A program made the position numbers and the translations under genes. Positions 34,911-46,582 of a stretch of DNA of 64,000 nt are shown piece by piece; position 1 is the stretch's first letter, and each line of letters begins with the position of its first letter. This DNA comes from Kingdonia uniflora (taxonomy: Eukaryota > Streptophyta > Magnoliopsida > Ranunculales > Circaeasteraceae). The stretch is from the NCBI GenBank assembly GCA_014058105.1, contig JACGCM010000003.1:1-64000 (forward strand). Reading direction: 5' to 3'. Under the pieces are notes generated by a model. That model made no database searches. It was not told the DNA's origin and saw only the letters and a list, made by a program, of their open reading frames with translations.

Positions 34911-35140
34911 TCACGACACGTGGAGGCGCTCAAGGTCGATATAACCATTGACTTTTGAAAGCATCTCCTCGAGGGTTTGAGGTTTTTGGAAGACCAGGTA
35001 CTCATTAACACGACTGTGGTTTGGCAGAGCATTTGAGTACGCGAGTACAGCATTTGCGCAGTCCAGGTTTTCGAGTTTTTGCGACTCGCCGAAGAACCTC
35101 TTGGTAAAGGATTCAAGGGTTTCACAGCTGGATTTTCTCC
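34911..35140 (-). pseudogene. Element C: gag core, 5'-truncated
   Basis: Minus strand: ETLESFTKRFFGESQKLENL, then NAVLAYSNALPNHSRVNEYL and TLEEMLSKVNGYIDLERLH, ending at a stop at 34911. This is the C-terminal half of the retrotransposon gag domain. Upstream the sequence switches abruptly to B's antisense gene at about 35140. Confidence 0.75.
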
Positions 35141-37414
35141 TGATGGAGTATCAATAGTGCTTCCCCCTACATCAAGAGGTTGAACTTTCAGTTCGCGAAT
35201 CACGGCAGCTTTAACCGATTCTATCAGTTTAATGGTTCGAGGACCCTGTTGGGTCTCCATGACGCCTAGACAGTTCCCTCGATCTATCTTAGCTCCACAA
35301 ATGCATCCTTTATCCGACAGTGTTTTGAACAAGGTATCTCATTCTGACTCAAGTCTTTTTACTTCCTCTACAAAATATGTACCAATCGCCTTTAACAGGT
35401 TGAAGCGTGACGCATCAGGTATGACCATTATTGCAAATTTTGCTCTTACCTTCTCGAGGCGTGACTCTAACTTAGCATACTCATTTTTCTATTCAGTCAT
35501 TTCCGCATTGACCTTAGCATGATTGATTACATTCTATTCCAACTTTTTTATATACTTAGTTAATTCAGCAAGGTTCATAGCTTCTAAGTCTACTACCCGG
35601 GCACGAAGTCTCTGAATTTTTGCGTTCAAATCTTCCCTTACCGAAACATCTTTCAATAATTCCTCTTTCCTCTTCATCAGCGATTCCTTTGCTTTGATTT
35701 TTCCTTCCTGAACTTTTTCCCTGATAAAATCAGCATCCAACTTCTGTTGGCATTCCCTCAAGTTTGCATTTCCCTTCTGAACATTCCCCTAAATAGAGAT
35801 ACAACACTCTCTAGCTCTCTAATTCGACCTGAAAAATTAGCTACATCCCCTCGAACTAGAGGAGCCTTAACCTCAGCTATACTACCCCCAGAACGTTTTT
35901 CTAGCCTTAGCTTTCTTGGCACACGCAATGACCTGCGTTAGTTCGGCCTTAAGTCTTGCAACCCTCTCATTTAAATCTTTACACCTTCGTTACATTTCCC
36001 GGAATTCCATATCCTTGGTGGGTTGGGCTATTTGCAAATTTTTAGCTGCGGCTTCCGAAGTCGATAGATTTTCTCGAGCTACCCTCAGTTCATTGTCCTT
36101 TTCAACCAATTCTTGTCTCATTTGCTCCAGCTCATTCTTACAGTTTTGAAGATCAGATCGAAACCGTTCCTCCGATCTTTCCAACGCCTGAATATGGTAT
36201 TGAGCCATGTCGGCCTGCTTTCGCTTCACAACCAATGCGTAGACCCAACTTTTAAGCTTCTCGGCGCGTCCTGTTATCTCCACTAGCTCTTTTAATCCTT
36301 TACCTATTGTGGCATCTTTCTCTTCGACCTGAAGGGTCAGGTTGGAAATAGCCCGGGTCACCTCCACAAGTTTAAAATGTGCCTTTATGTATTGATCTTC
36401 TCAATTCCCGTTTGCCTCCTTCACCATATCGAACTGCTCTGCAAATTCCGATTACACTTGAGTACGTCGTCCTCACGAGAACGATATGACTCTAATTCAA
36501 CCTGGAGATTGTAACAGTTTTTTGTACAGTTCGATTCATGAAAACATTTGAATATCTACATACTACATTCCTAAAGAATCTATAAGATTTCTTAACATTT
36601 GCGGTTTCCAAATACTTTTAGACTAAAAGTTTGGAGCACATTCTCAAATAAATACTTCTTGAGGTTTCTTGTGGTGTACAAGGTACATACTTTTTATATA
36701 CAGCTTTATATTAATAGCATTGGATTTTTACCATGCATCTATATTTTATTTACTTGATAACATAACGTTGGTATAGCATATAAGTCTAAAGACCTACTCT
36801 GAACTAACCTGCAGCTCTGCTTACGCAGTCTGCAAAGCTTTAGAGGTATCTCTTTCCCTAGCAAGTCCAGACTCTAGATCTTTTATTCTGGGGCTTATTT
36901 CTCTAAGTGCCTACAAGAGGTTTATAAAACAAAGCCAATCTACAAAAGTTTCTTCCCTACACACAATTCAACAACTTACAAATATTTATACAAACACGCG
37001 TTTCTACCCTACCTTCTCACTACCACCTTCTCGGAGCTCGACGCCATCCCCTTGATTATTGAGCACCGTCTGGCGGGAAACACCATCCAGAGAGTCCACA
37101 ATCCCCACCACTTCCGCTTCCTCCGTAACATAGGTATCCACCTTAATGTTATCCACCACCTCATTAGAATATCCCCTTAACATCAAATGATGCCCTAGTC
37201 TGTCATGCTCCTCGACCATCTCATCTAGATGTGCCTTTGTCTCCACCTGTAGCTAACCAATCGCCATGGCATTAGAAGCCTTTAGTTGCCTGACTTCCTT
37301 CAGAGCATCAGTGCTAGATCGAGCTAATTCCTTTTACAGCTCGATCTTTGCCTTCTACAACTCAGTTTTTTCTTCATTTATACCGAGCCAAATCCCCTTA
37401 ACAAGACAAGCAAC

Positions 37415-37488
37415 CTGCAAAAATTAAATCTATCTCAACGGTTAGCTCAAAATGTATTAAGCAGTTCTTTCCGATAATATAAACTTAC
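37415..37488 (-). other. Probable intron 2 of B antisense gene
   Basis: On the minus strand donor gtaagttta at 37488 and acceptor aatttttgcag at 37415; 74 bases, phase 0. It sits just before the coiled-coil part, as does C intron 29106-29189. Confidence 0.6.
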
Positions 37489-37985
37489 CATCCTGCTCGA
37501 GTCTTCCTCTCCATGGAGAACCGCCAACTTGGCCCTTTCCTCGACTACTTTGAGGTCATTTACTGTAGCACATCGCCCCTCAGTGACCTTCTCCCCTGAC
37601 TCCCTCGAGGGTTCGACCCTTCTCCTTTTCTCTTTTGCGGCCTCACTACTTCCAGTGGTACCAGATGCCGGCAAAGCCTTTAACATCCGTTTCTTCAGAT
37701 ATTTTAGAGTTATTTAGATCGACGTAATAGGATTTGGCTGAGCCGAATTACCCGTTCCTGAAGTCTTGGATAAATTTGTTCGAGCCTCCTCACCACTTAC
37801 TTGCCTTTTTCCTTCATCAACACCCGCCATCAACCTGGTCAACTGTTCTTTTTTAACATTTTTCGACCTGCTGTCAACCCTCTTTTTTCAACTCAGACCG
37901 AGTCCCTCCAACACAAATTCTAGCTCAGTCTCCTCCGCAACTTCGTCCACCAGAGATTCCCTCCTCACCAATTTAGACTTCATAC

Positions 37986-38069
37986 CTGCAATAAACAACA
38001 TCTTTCATTATCAGCTACAGTTTTCAGAGCAACGTAGCAATAATTTTATCTATGAATGTTTATACTTAC
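37986..38069 (-). other. Probable intron 1 of B antisense gene
   Basis: On the minus strand donor gtaagtataa at 38069 and acceptor tttattgcag at 37986; 84 bases, phase 1. Splicing makes the frames on both sides continuous. Same place and phase as C intron 28473-28546. Confidence 0.65.
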
Positions 38070-38993
38070 TTTGTTTTATAGTTCTAAACCGAAGGTCCAA
38101 AGGTTCTTCATCATCTCTTTGAAGGCAATTACCCTTCACCTATATGACGTTGTCATTCCAGGTTCGACCTGCTGAATTCAAATCAAAGAAGCAACGCCGA
38201 GTTGAGCTCGCACAGTAGTATGACCCCCCACTGGCCTTATAATTCTTCACCCCATAAAACTGTAAAATGTCCTCATGGGTTATCCTCCTCACTTTTCCCT
38301 CCTTTTCCCATTTTTCATTCAGATGGTCATACACGGCTATTACCTCCCACATATTCCCGTTCAATTGAACAGGACATGCCCCAATTGTATTCACAATCCC
38401 TTTTGCTAAATTGGTGAGGGGAAGGCTTAACCCATACTCTAATTGAGATAGGTAACACAAAAAACTCTCTGAGAGGTCATTTTGGACATTCCCATCAAAA
38501 TATTCTAACGAGATTGATTCATCTATACCCTTATCTCATTTTTCCACTTCCAAATCAGCCAACAGGTAAAAATACTCTTCCCCCACCGCTACCGTACAAC
38601 CCCTAAACTGCCTACCGGCAAACATTACACAATTGCCCTACTTCCCTCCTACAGCTGCCTTGGCTTTACAAAAATCTCTAAAGGCATCAGAACCAGGAGG
38701 ATATGATATCAACTGGCCAAGAAAACCCGAGAATTGTTCTAATCCTTCTTCCACCTCACTCTCAAAATTATTCGTCCGACCAGAGGTCGATACCTCATTA
38801 ACAGGCGAACTACCCATCATAACAACAATTTCTACAAGCAATTTTTCAACTATACACAAATGCATCTCACACTCGACCTATATACAGGTTAAGGTACCTA
38901 TCATTCTCTCATCTATATATGTATATATAGATCGCTTAAATATAACATATATCTTTAACATATATACATCAACATATATTGCATACATCTCTA

Positions 38994-39434
38994 CTAACCC
39001 TCAGTATCCGAATGAGAATCGGCAGCTGCGTTAAGCCTTTCTCCCACAACGCTGCTATATAGCCACCTACGAGATCCATAATCTTTTTCCCTTATCAATT
39101 GTTGATCACCTTCGGATAACTCTTTATCAAATCCTGTGATTTTTTGTCTCTCTCTATGAGTGCTCTCCAAATTTTTAGAAGTTGAAAAATGTTTGATTGG
39201 AGACGAAGAAGCACTATTTATCTTTTTTCTCTCAAGCGGCTGACATTTATTATGCCTCGCAAGAACCGTCCTCGATTCTGGAACTGAGACGTCATTTCCA
39301 CTCCCTATGTTAGACGCCTTGAAATTTTTCAATAAAACTACCTTTCCATAATTACAACTCCCTTCATTTTTTAACATATTTTCCCCCCTATTTCTATATC
39401 TTTTCCTGACCTTCCCACACTCATGATGACTCAC
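38994..39434 (-). CDS. Element B: unknown antisense ORF, 146 codons
   Basis: Open minus-strand frame, basic and Ser-rich (KVRKRYRNRGENMLKNEG, then ESTHRERQKITGFDKEL), with no recognised domain. It lies between the small and the large antisense ORFs and in the same direction, so it may be an upstream exon or separate. C has no clear counterpart. Confidence 0.3.
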   Translation of the reverse strand: MSHHECGKVRKRYRNRGENMLKNEGSCNYGKVVLLKNFKASNIGSGNDVSVPESRTVLARHNKCQPLERKKINSASSSPIKHFSTSKNLESTHRERQKITGFDKELSEGDQQLIREKDYGSRRWLYSSVVGERLNAAADSHSDTEG

Positions 39435-39745
39435 CCTGTACGATGTCAGGTTCCTGCTTCCTTACATTCAAAACAAAGCGAGAAACTTCTGCATTTTTAT
39501 CTTTTTGTTTCTCTGTCCTTGTTTATAATACTTATAGTAATTGATGTCATTTTCTAAAGAGTGTAAAATTTTAAAATTATTCAAATTATTTGCTAAAACA
39601 GTCTCAAAAGAGATTCGCAGATATAGAGGATCCGATTGACTTATATTTTTTCTGTTACATTCAAAGCAATTATATTATTCATGAGCAACGCTTTATACAA
39701 CATCTATCGCAACCTTAGTAAATTAAACGATATCATCCCGTCACA

Positions 39746-40039
39746 TTATTCGTCGATCCTCAGTTTTTTGAATTCGATCTCAACTTCAGCAATCAAACCC
39801 ACCAACCTCTCTCATTCTACCGCATCCCTAACCAATTCACGAAAACACACCTCATAAAAATAACGAGCATACTCCAGTTCTCTACTACTTACATCTAAAC
39901 CTTTGAGGTGACATTCCCTCACCGGTATCTTAGCATCATAACCAAACAAACCAAAGATCCTCTCCAGCACTTCAGTAATTTTTATAGCCAATCGTCCTTC
40001 TGCGGTATGATGAATCCTCTGAGATTGAGTCCGTACCAT
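39746..40039 (-). pseudogene. Element B: small antisense ORF
   Basis: Minus-strand frame of 97 codons with one internal stop: GRLAIKITEVLERIFGLFGY, LKGLDVSSRELEYARYFYEV, then VGLIAEVEIEFKKLRIDE. Spacing of the aromatic residues and the helical end resemble the two small antisense ORFs of C. Family unknown. Confidence 0.5.
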
Positions 40040-41562
40040 CCTAATCCATCACCCTCTTCTTACAGATCATCTTACCTATATTTATACATTTCTCACACAC
40101 TTTCCCCTCAAAAACGTAATATTTTACCTTATATCTCATAACAGAAAAACCCAGAATCCTAGAATAAATTATTTAAACTTATCCCCTCATCAGCGCATAC
40201 ATTTGTTACTATACTTAACCTTACTCTACCCCGAGTTGTACCTTTATCGGCCTATAGCAGCTCGAATTTCCACGATTACATATTCCTTGCAATTTTTTCT
40301 CCCTCACCAGTTAAAAACATTACAATATCATTTTTACATCACAACATCAATATCCGCGCGTGTTTATCTTAGTTATAGCGTCACTACAACATTGTTTTAT
40401 TACTTATAGCCTATTAATCATCCCAATACCTAACACAATTCAGTTCGATTCAAAAAAAATTTATATACAGTTTATTGAATAACAACTTTTATTCATGTCG
40501 AAAACATTACATACAATTTAGAGATAACAAGTTTATCAATACATCGACCTTAGGAATACAACAGAATGTTATCCGCCCAGTATCAAACTCCAGGTACTTT
40601 ACAGATAACAAGTTTTCCCAATTTATTAAAGGTCACAGGTCATTCAGGCACGCCGAGGCATTATATCTTCCAGTTCTTCTTTCTTCAGTGATCTTCCACC
40701 CAGATGCAAAGTACACATTGGAATCAACACAGAGCTTCCCTCGCACAAGTTTGATTGAAGTCTAGTCGAACTTGAAATAGAAACTGCGCAAGCAGTAGAC
40801 TCAGTGCTAGAAATAAATTCTCGAACTAAGAATTTTTTGATCGCCACAATGTGATTGAAATGCAGAAGTAGACTCCCACTAGTTGTCTCCTTCCTCCACT
40901 ACCATCACCTCCTCCTATAAAACTACCACCTCCGAATAGTTGGTAGAGATGAAGAGGGCCAAACGTTAGAATCCATGGTGACACAAGAAATCAGCATATC
41001 TACCCCGCAGATATACCTATCCCTGCATATGAAGCCCTAACCCTATCTTCTGCAAGAGTGCGGTGACAGGGCCACCGGTCCTCGCCTGTCAAGATGATGA
41101 TGTGAAACCTCTACTTATAGTAGAAATCTTCCTCAGCTTCAACCGCTTCTTCTTCCGACAAGCCTTTGTACGTCGGAAGAATAGGAGCGGGTATCGACAT
41201 TTCCAAAGAATGGTCACCAAAGTATTTCAACTACAGCCTCTGCATTTCAGACGTAATCCTCTCTTTAAAAACCATCCTCTAAGTTTTTACCATTTCAGAA
41301 AACGTTACGCAAGCAGGAACTGCTTCAAAGATTTGCTACCCTACATTTATTATGCAGGTACATTTTCCCAAGCATCATCATTTATTACAGATGCGACTAT
41401 TGAAACGAAAATGTCACATATATCCATATAAGCATCATCATTTAATGCCCATCACTTCCCAATATCACGTAACTTCCACCCAGTCAAACGTCATCATTAA
41501 TATGTTTCAAATTTCAACTTTTTAATACTTTCTTTCTCAGCCAATGTCACTCGTGACTTTGG
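40040..41562. other. Element B: untranslated 3' region
   Basis: AT-rich, pyrimidine-rich on the plus strand, no domain seen. The plus-strand frame 41063-41431 (122 codons) has no recognised homology and is probably chance. By position this holds the promoter of the antisense genes and the end of the sense transcript. Confidence 0.4.
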
Positions 41563-41577
41563 TTGTAAGGGGGCGAT
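41563..41577 (+). promoter_or_regulatory. Element B: polypurine tract
   Basis: ttgtaagggggcgat directly before the 3' LTR start (tgtaaggactt). Confidence 0.75.
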
Positions 41578-42148
41578 TGTAAGGACTTATCCCTTGATCT
41601 CATCGAAAGTCGAGCTTACCTAGCTGGAATTACCTCCATCTCAGGCTCACGCATTTTTAGTACTCCAGTCAACATTCTAACTAGCCTTACGAACTACTCA
41701 AGAACGTGGATCGGGCTAAACCCGAAAGACATTATCCAGTCAAAGATACCTTTCTCCCGCGAACTCATCAATTATTTAGTTAACCGCCACTAACCACATT
41801 ATTCAGAAGACGTACTCCAGCACAATAAAGAGTAATAGGAAAAGCCTATATAAAGGAAAAGTTCCGAAAGAGACAGGGACCAGAAAAATTACATAAACTT
41901 CTTATTTACGAGATTAAAACAATTATTATATTCAAAGATCACTTGTAATAAAGATATCCGCCTCAAGAAATAAAGATACATTCACAAAAATCCTCCATTC
42001 GAGGTTATAGATTTTTACATGTTTAGAGGTTTTCCAAGGTAAAAATACCTGTTTTCATTTCTTACTTTCCATTAGAGTATTATTACAGGTTCATTGGTGT
42101 GATAGTTAATTCTTAATCATTTCGAGCTTACGGAATTTGGCCATTACA
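41578..42148 (+). mobile_element. Element B: 3' LTR
   Basis: tgtaaggacttatcccttga to ttggccattaca, aligned end to end with 19504-20072. TATA box cctatataaagg at about 41847. Followed by cttgc, the right target duplication. Confidence 0.88.
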
Positions 42149-42238
42149 CTTGCGTATGTATTTTATTGCCTGTCATTTGAGTTCTTGTAAATCGTATTGT
42201 ACTTCCGCGTTGCAATTTGCCACCTCGGTTTCTGAACA
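42149..42238 (+). mobile_element. Copia F: LTR2, right segment
   Basis: Continues the LTR interrupted at 19503 (cttgcgtatgtattttattg) and ends tttctgaaca, matching the end of LTR1. Confidence 0.85.
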
Positions 42239-42240
42239 AT

Positions 42241-42412
42241 TGGTATCAGAGCGAGGTTTGGGGCAAGTAGAGTAGCAAGATGGGAAGATCTAAGAATTCT
42301 AACGTGATCAAGCTTAATGTGGAGAAGTTTGATGGGAAGAACAATTTTGGATTGTGGCAAATTCAAGTCAAAGTAATCTTGACTCAAGGCGGGTTATGCA
42401 AGGCGCTGAAAG
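42241..42412 (+). pseudogene. Copia: second PBS and truncated gag start after LTR2
   Basis: A perfect tggtatcagagc lies at 42241-42252. An ATG at 42280 starts MGRSKNSNVIKL and continues KFDGKNNFGLWQIQVK and LTQGGLCKALK, the same gag N-terminus as at 17526. Homology stops at about 42412 inside gag and element D's internal sequence follows. LTR2 therefore serves as 3' LTR of one copy and 5' LTR of another. Confidence 0.8.
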
Positions 42413-44829
42413 ATCGATAATCCTATGTCACAAGAAGATCTTGAAGAAGCAGCTATCATGCCAAATTCAGCCCTCAACATTCAACCACCAATGTCACCAT
42501 CCATCCATTGATAAGTCAATCTAATAAATTCTTTTGAGGAAGCTATGACCCAGACTGAATACTTTTCCCATTCCTCTAATAATTTTTTTGATGATGATGA
42601 TGATGAGATAGTATATGAATATATGGAATCATAGTCTCATCTTACAAAAATATGCAAGAAATTTATAGATGATGATATTTACGAAGGTCAATAAATTGGA
42701 AAATGCCAAACCCGTTATAGATACTATAAAGTTGTCATTTCCTTCCCAACCTCCTTATGAGTCACCTCAGCCTTACCTGAAGCTGCATCCACCTGACATA
42801 AATCATGAAGCTACAAACCTGTGGGTAGACAACCATTCTTCAAGAGTTATATCACTATTATTGGGGACAGATTATGTATTGGGTACTCCTTCGCCGACCA
42901 TACCTATACCTATGCCTACATCTTTATTTCACAAGTCACTTGAAGGTACCATAATTGTTAATGAATTTGAGGATTTGTTACGCGATAACTATAATTATAC
43001 CCAGTCTATTAATCACCATAATTCATAAAATAGTGTAAGCATTATCACCTATAACTGAGTCATACAGACTTGAGCCCGACCCACAACCACCCGATCGATA
43101 TCACTTTAATGGTTTAAGTTACTTTTCATCAAATGATGATTATCAAAATACAATTTTTGTGTATGGGGTTAGACTCAGTTGTAGGTGAGTTAAATAAGGA
43201 AAATCTTTATAAAATATCACAAAGTAAGATTTCCCATAAATTAAATAAGGAAAATCTTTATCCTGGGGGATTAGACTCTGAGTTATTTTTATATACCATG
43301 ATTGCATTAACAAAATTAGATGCAAATAAAGAGAACCACTATTTTTATATTCTCTGGTTATACAAGGATAAGGTCAACTTTGGTATTCTCTGGTTATTTA
43401 AGGAGAACATGCAACCTGGATTGTTAATCAATTCTTGTACTTTTTACCCCTTTAGACCGATATCATGACATTCAAGTTCGAGGGTACATTCGTCTGGCAA
43501 AAGATGGTAAAACTTAGTATTTCATGAGAGGCAACCCAAGGCAAATTTAGGTGAGAAGTTCTAGTTTTTATTTCCCATTCCATGTATTTAATTTTGCTCT
43601 CAAATATTAAGGGTAATATTTAATTTAAGTTTAACGGTAGAAAAACTACTTTTTATATACTTTTTGATAAAAAGTAAATTAATGACCCTTTTATAATTTA
43701 TGATATATTTTTGGCAAATTTCCAGCACTTTGACTAATTTTATTTAGGCAAAATTATATACTGATTTGAAAACCTAAAAAAAACTTTAACATTTTACCAA
43801 GTGTACACTAGAGTATTTATTTATCGTGTTCTTAAACTCGATGTACAACATTGTAATTAGCGATAAACTTAAATTATTCTTGGTATATGTTCAAAGCTTG
43901 CACTTCACTATAGTTATACGACCAATACCTTTAATAGAGTTTTTGACCAGAAAATTGAAAATTTAGCATTTATGTTAGGAATAATTCACTCCAAGGGAGA
44001 CAACTGCTTAAGAATAAGTTCATTCTTAAAAGTATAAAAGGAAAGTTGAACTTGCTCTAAAACTTTAACGTTGCAAGGCATACTAGCATGATTATGAATT
44101 GAAAGAGACAAAATTATCACCAATCTCTTGTATGACCATGAATTATGTAAAAGGAGCATGAAAATTGTTATTTTCCTGTGTCTAGGTCATGAAGGGGTAC
44201 CAAACCCTAGAATCTTAGCCAATTGGTGGGGATTGTCGGCCAAAAATCCTTGTTATGGTTACTTTACTAAGAAACCATATATGAAAAGAAAAAGTGGCTT
44301 GTAAAAAAAGTATACCAGGAAGATGAATTTTCTACTAAGGCACTTGTCAAACTAACCGATGAATTTATTACAATAAGTACTAAACTACCAAATACTGACT
44401 CAACTATTTTATACAATGTATTATGCTGTAACACTATCTTCATTACTAAGATATAGCTAAGGAAAATGTTTAAATCTTATTTTTAAGCATGAGCTAGTAT
44501 TTCAAGTTTCGGATTCTGGAAATGATATTTTATGGTACACTTGGGAAATATAGAGTCTTAAGGAATTTTTTGTCATAATATTTTCTTGTCATAACAAAGA
44601 AAGGATAAGTTGACATGAAATAAGTCATTTGTAATCTAGAGCTACCAAAGTATCATTATCGACTTTAGAGCATAGTTACTATAAACCCTCACGAGATAAT
44701 ACTTGTCCACCAGGGGAACTAAGGGGTTTAATGGTTTGTTGCATACGCTAAATGCAACCACGTGACCTGCGAAAATGGTACTTATTTACTTTTGCTCAAG
44801 AACTAGCAATATATAAGTCTAGAGGTATT
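42413..44829 (+). mobile_element. Element D: internal region, right part
   Basis: Two open frames (42669-43028, 119 codons; 43133-43468, 111 codons) show no domain I recognise; the first is Pro-rich (SFPSQPPYESPQPY). A direct repeat, aaataaggaaaatcttta, occurs at 43194 and 43243. gagaggcaacccaaggcaaa at about 43526 resembles a block that often follows the coding part of Athila elements. A (gat)n run is at 42588-42605. From 43560 to 44829 I see no gene. Confidence 0.45.
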
Positions 44830-45990
44830 TGATAGACATATAATATTTACGTGTGCTACTCCTGATTTATATTTAACTTGTCATTTATTAATTAAATGTG
44901 ATACTAATAGTATTTTTGCTAATATTTATAGGAATCGATCGCATGATAACGAAGTCGTACATTTTTGCAATTTTTCAAGAAAGAAGACTATTTTGTACAC
45001 TCCAATAGTTCATTCCTATAACAATTGTTAAGTAAAAATCCAATGAGGAGAATTGAAGAGGTATTGATGGAGATCATCAAGTCATATAATTTTATGCATG
45101 GGCCAAGCCATAGAGTATAAAGTTTTGAAGCTTTTATAGTTTTTGCATAATAAAGGTATTGTTTAGGGGATTTACATTTATGATGATATTTTGTAACCCC
45201 TCATGTACTTTATATATAGGAGGTGAATCCCACCCATGAGGGACATCTTGGATAATGTAAATCAAAAGGTACAAAACAATAAAGTTATTATTCTTCTCTT
45301 TTTTTTGTCTTTTACTTTTACTGTAGTAATAGTATTATGGCAATGATCAAAGGGTTGAGTAGCTAAACCTCTTACCCAAGGCTTGAGGAACTTCATCCAA
45401 TATAGCCTTAATGTAGGTTGTGTAGTTAAGTTAGAGTAATTGCATTATCTTTATCTCGGCATAATGCATATTCATATTCCTTCATCCTATGCTTGACCAT
45501 AGCTAGGATTAGGGGGAATGATAAATCTAAGTAACCATCTTGTTTGAACATAACAAGATAGGTTAGGAACACAGAGAAGAGAACATAATCCATACTTATC
45601 AATCGAACCATGGTTAAGTAAGTTGGCTTATGGGTTGTTTCTAATCACTAATTATTTTATCTCATGATGTGTTGCATATACCCGACCAAGGATATGTAAA
45701 AAAAGAATTCGTGATATACTCTAACTTCGTACACTATCTCAAGGTTACAATGGATGGAGTGGAATCGCACCTTGGTTTCTTCTCCAATTGTATCAACACC
45801 TTTTTTAGTTTATATTAATTTTAATTTCTTCACTTATAACAACCTAAAACTCATTCTTATTGGATAAAATTAGTAAATTGAAGTATAATTCGCACCGCAA
45901 GTCTCTTGGGATACGACCCTATTTTTCCTTGTACTCAACGATACACCGTGCACTTGCGGGTCTTTAAGAAATCGGTTCAATAGTCGATCA
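44830..45990 (+). mobile_element. Element D: 3' LTR
   Basis: tgatagacatataatattta to tagtcgatca, colinear with 13961-15076. TATA-like tttatatatagg at about 45210. The end is followed by agttttggttatcc; the true boundary may be some bases further right. Confidence 0.8.
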
Positions 45991-45999
45991 AGTTTTGGT

Positions 46000-46566
46000 T
46001 ATCCATGAGGCCCTTGAGTATTTGGTAGGTGCGGGAAGGGGGGGATACCCTTGTTTTGTGGTGCGTACCTGTTGGTAGGCCTGTATGGCTAAGCTAGTAT
46101 GTTGGTCGTAGTGGTGGTGGTCGTTGTCCGCCAAATTGTTGTACCGGTTGCCTTTGAGCTTGAGGTCGTTGCCCTACTGGTTATAGTCTAGTCCCTCGGG
46201 TAATGTATATGGGTTGTAAAGTGGGGTGGTCTGGGGCTCTTAGATCGGCTTATATATCAGTGGTAAATGGGGATAAGTTTTGATGCCTTTTAGATTGGGA
46301 GCCACCTCATGTGGTGTAGAATCTCCAACGGTTGTAGTGGCTACCGAGATACCAGCTGGTACACGATATTTGACAATGAGGTTTTCTCTCATCTCATCGT
46401 TAGCCACTTGGAGCTATCGAATATGATATTCTTTTATCAGCATCTATTCCAGTAGTTGTAGGAGCGTTGCTCACATCTCTGATTCTCTACCATCGCTTGC
46501 TCCTGGGTCTAATTTTACGTAAAAGCCACCATCTTAGCACGGTTGTGTAAAGTTCAGTCGCGAGGA
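46000..46566 (-). pseudogene. Element E: gag N-terminal region, cut by element D
   Basis: On the minus strand, after the PBS, broken frames give a helical stretch (VANDEMRENLIVKYRVPAG), then a Pro/Tyr/Gln-rich part (TTPLYNPYTLPEGLDYNQ and QAYQQVRTTKQGY) up to the element D junction. A helix followed by a Pro/Gln-rich linker is usual at the start of Tat gag. No domain can be proved. It would continue at 13960 downward. Confidence 0.45.
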
Positions 46567-46567
46567 A

Positions 46568-46581
46568 GCAGATGGCACCAA
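46568..46581 (-). promoter_or_regulatory. Element E: primer-binding site
   Basis: On the minus strand ttggtgccatctgc follows the LTR end by one base; it resembles ttggcaccgtctgt of element B (four differences). Confidence 0.55.
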
Positions 46582-46582
46582 T

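Larger units (their letters stand above)
24079..35140 (-). mobile_element. Element C: Tat-lineage gypsy, minus strand, 5'-truncated (whole)
   Basis: On the minus strand, from high to low coordinates: gag core (from about 35140), gag Cys-His block and protease, RT, RNase H, second RNase H, integrase, tandem repeats, antisense gene region (plus strand), polypurine tract, 3' LTR. There is no 5' LTR, PBS or gag N-terminus; at about 35140 the sequence changes directly to B's antisense gene. The left flank ggtag (24074-24078) would be the target duplication; its partner is lost. Confidence 0.8.
35140..38865 (-). pseudogene. Element B: large spliced antisense gene, PF04195-like and coiled coils
   Basis: Minus strand from about 38865. 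After an acidic N-terminus (VEEGLEQFSGFLGQL) comes the PF04195-like domain at about 38640-38070: LEYGLSLPLTNLAKGIVNTI, then GNMWEVIAVYDHL, ITHEDILQFYGVK and FFDLNSAGRTWNDNVI. Intron 1 (37986-38069) joins it in frame to SKLVRRESLVDEVAEETELE. Intron 2 (37415-37488) leads to coiled coils at about 37414-37004, 36367-35990 and 35761-35534. The C-terminus is cut at about 35140 by the C junction. Stops in the domain (three) show decay. Layout, introns and sequence match C's antisense gene. Function unknown. Confidence 0.7.
19504..42148 (+). mobile_element. Element B: Tat-lineage Ty3/gypsy retrotransposon (whole)
   Basis: Bounded by two direct LTRs (569 and 571 bases) and a 5-bp target duplication in copia LTR2. 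Order on the plus strand is LTR, PBS, gag remnant, protease, RT, RNase H, second RNase H and start of integrase; then comes the nested element C. After C come an antisense gene region (minus strand), a polypurine tract and the 3' LTR. The LTRs differ at roughly one base in seven over the first 200 by hand count, mostly transitions. The coding region is dead. Confidence 0.85.
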
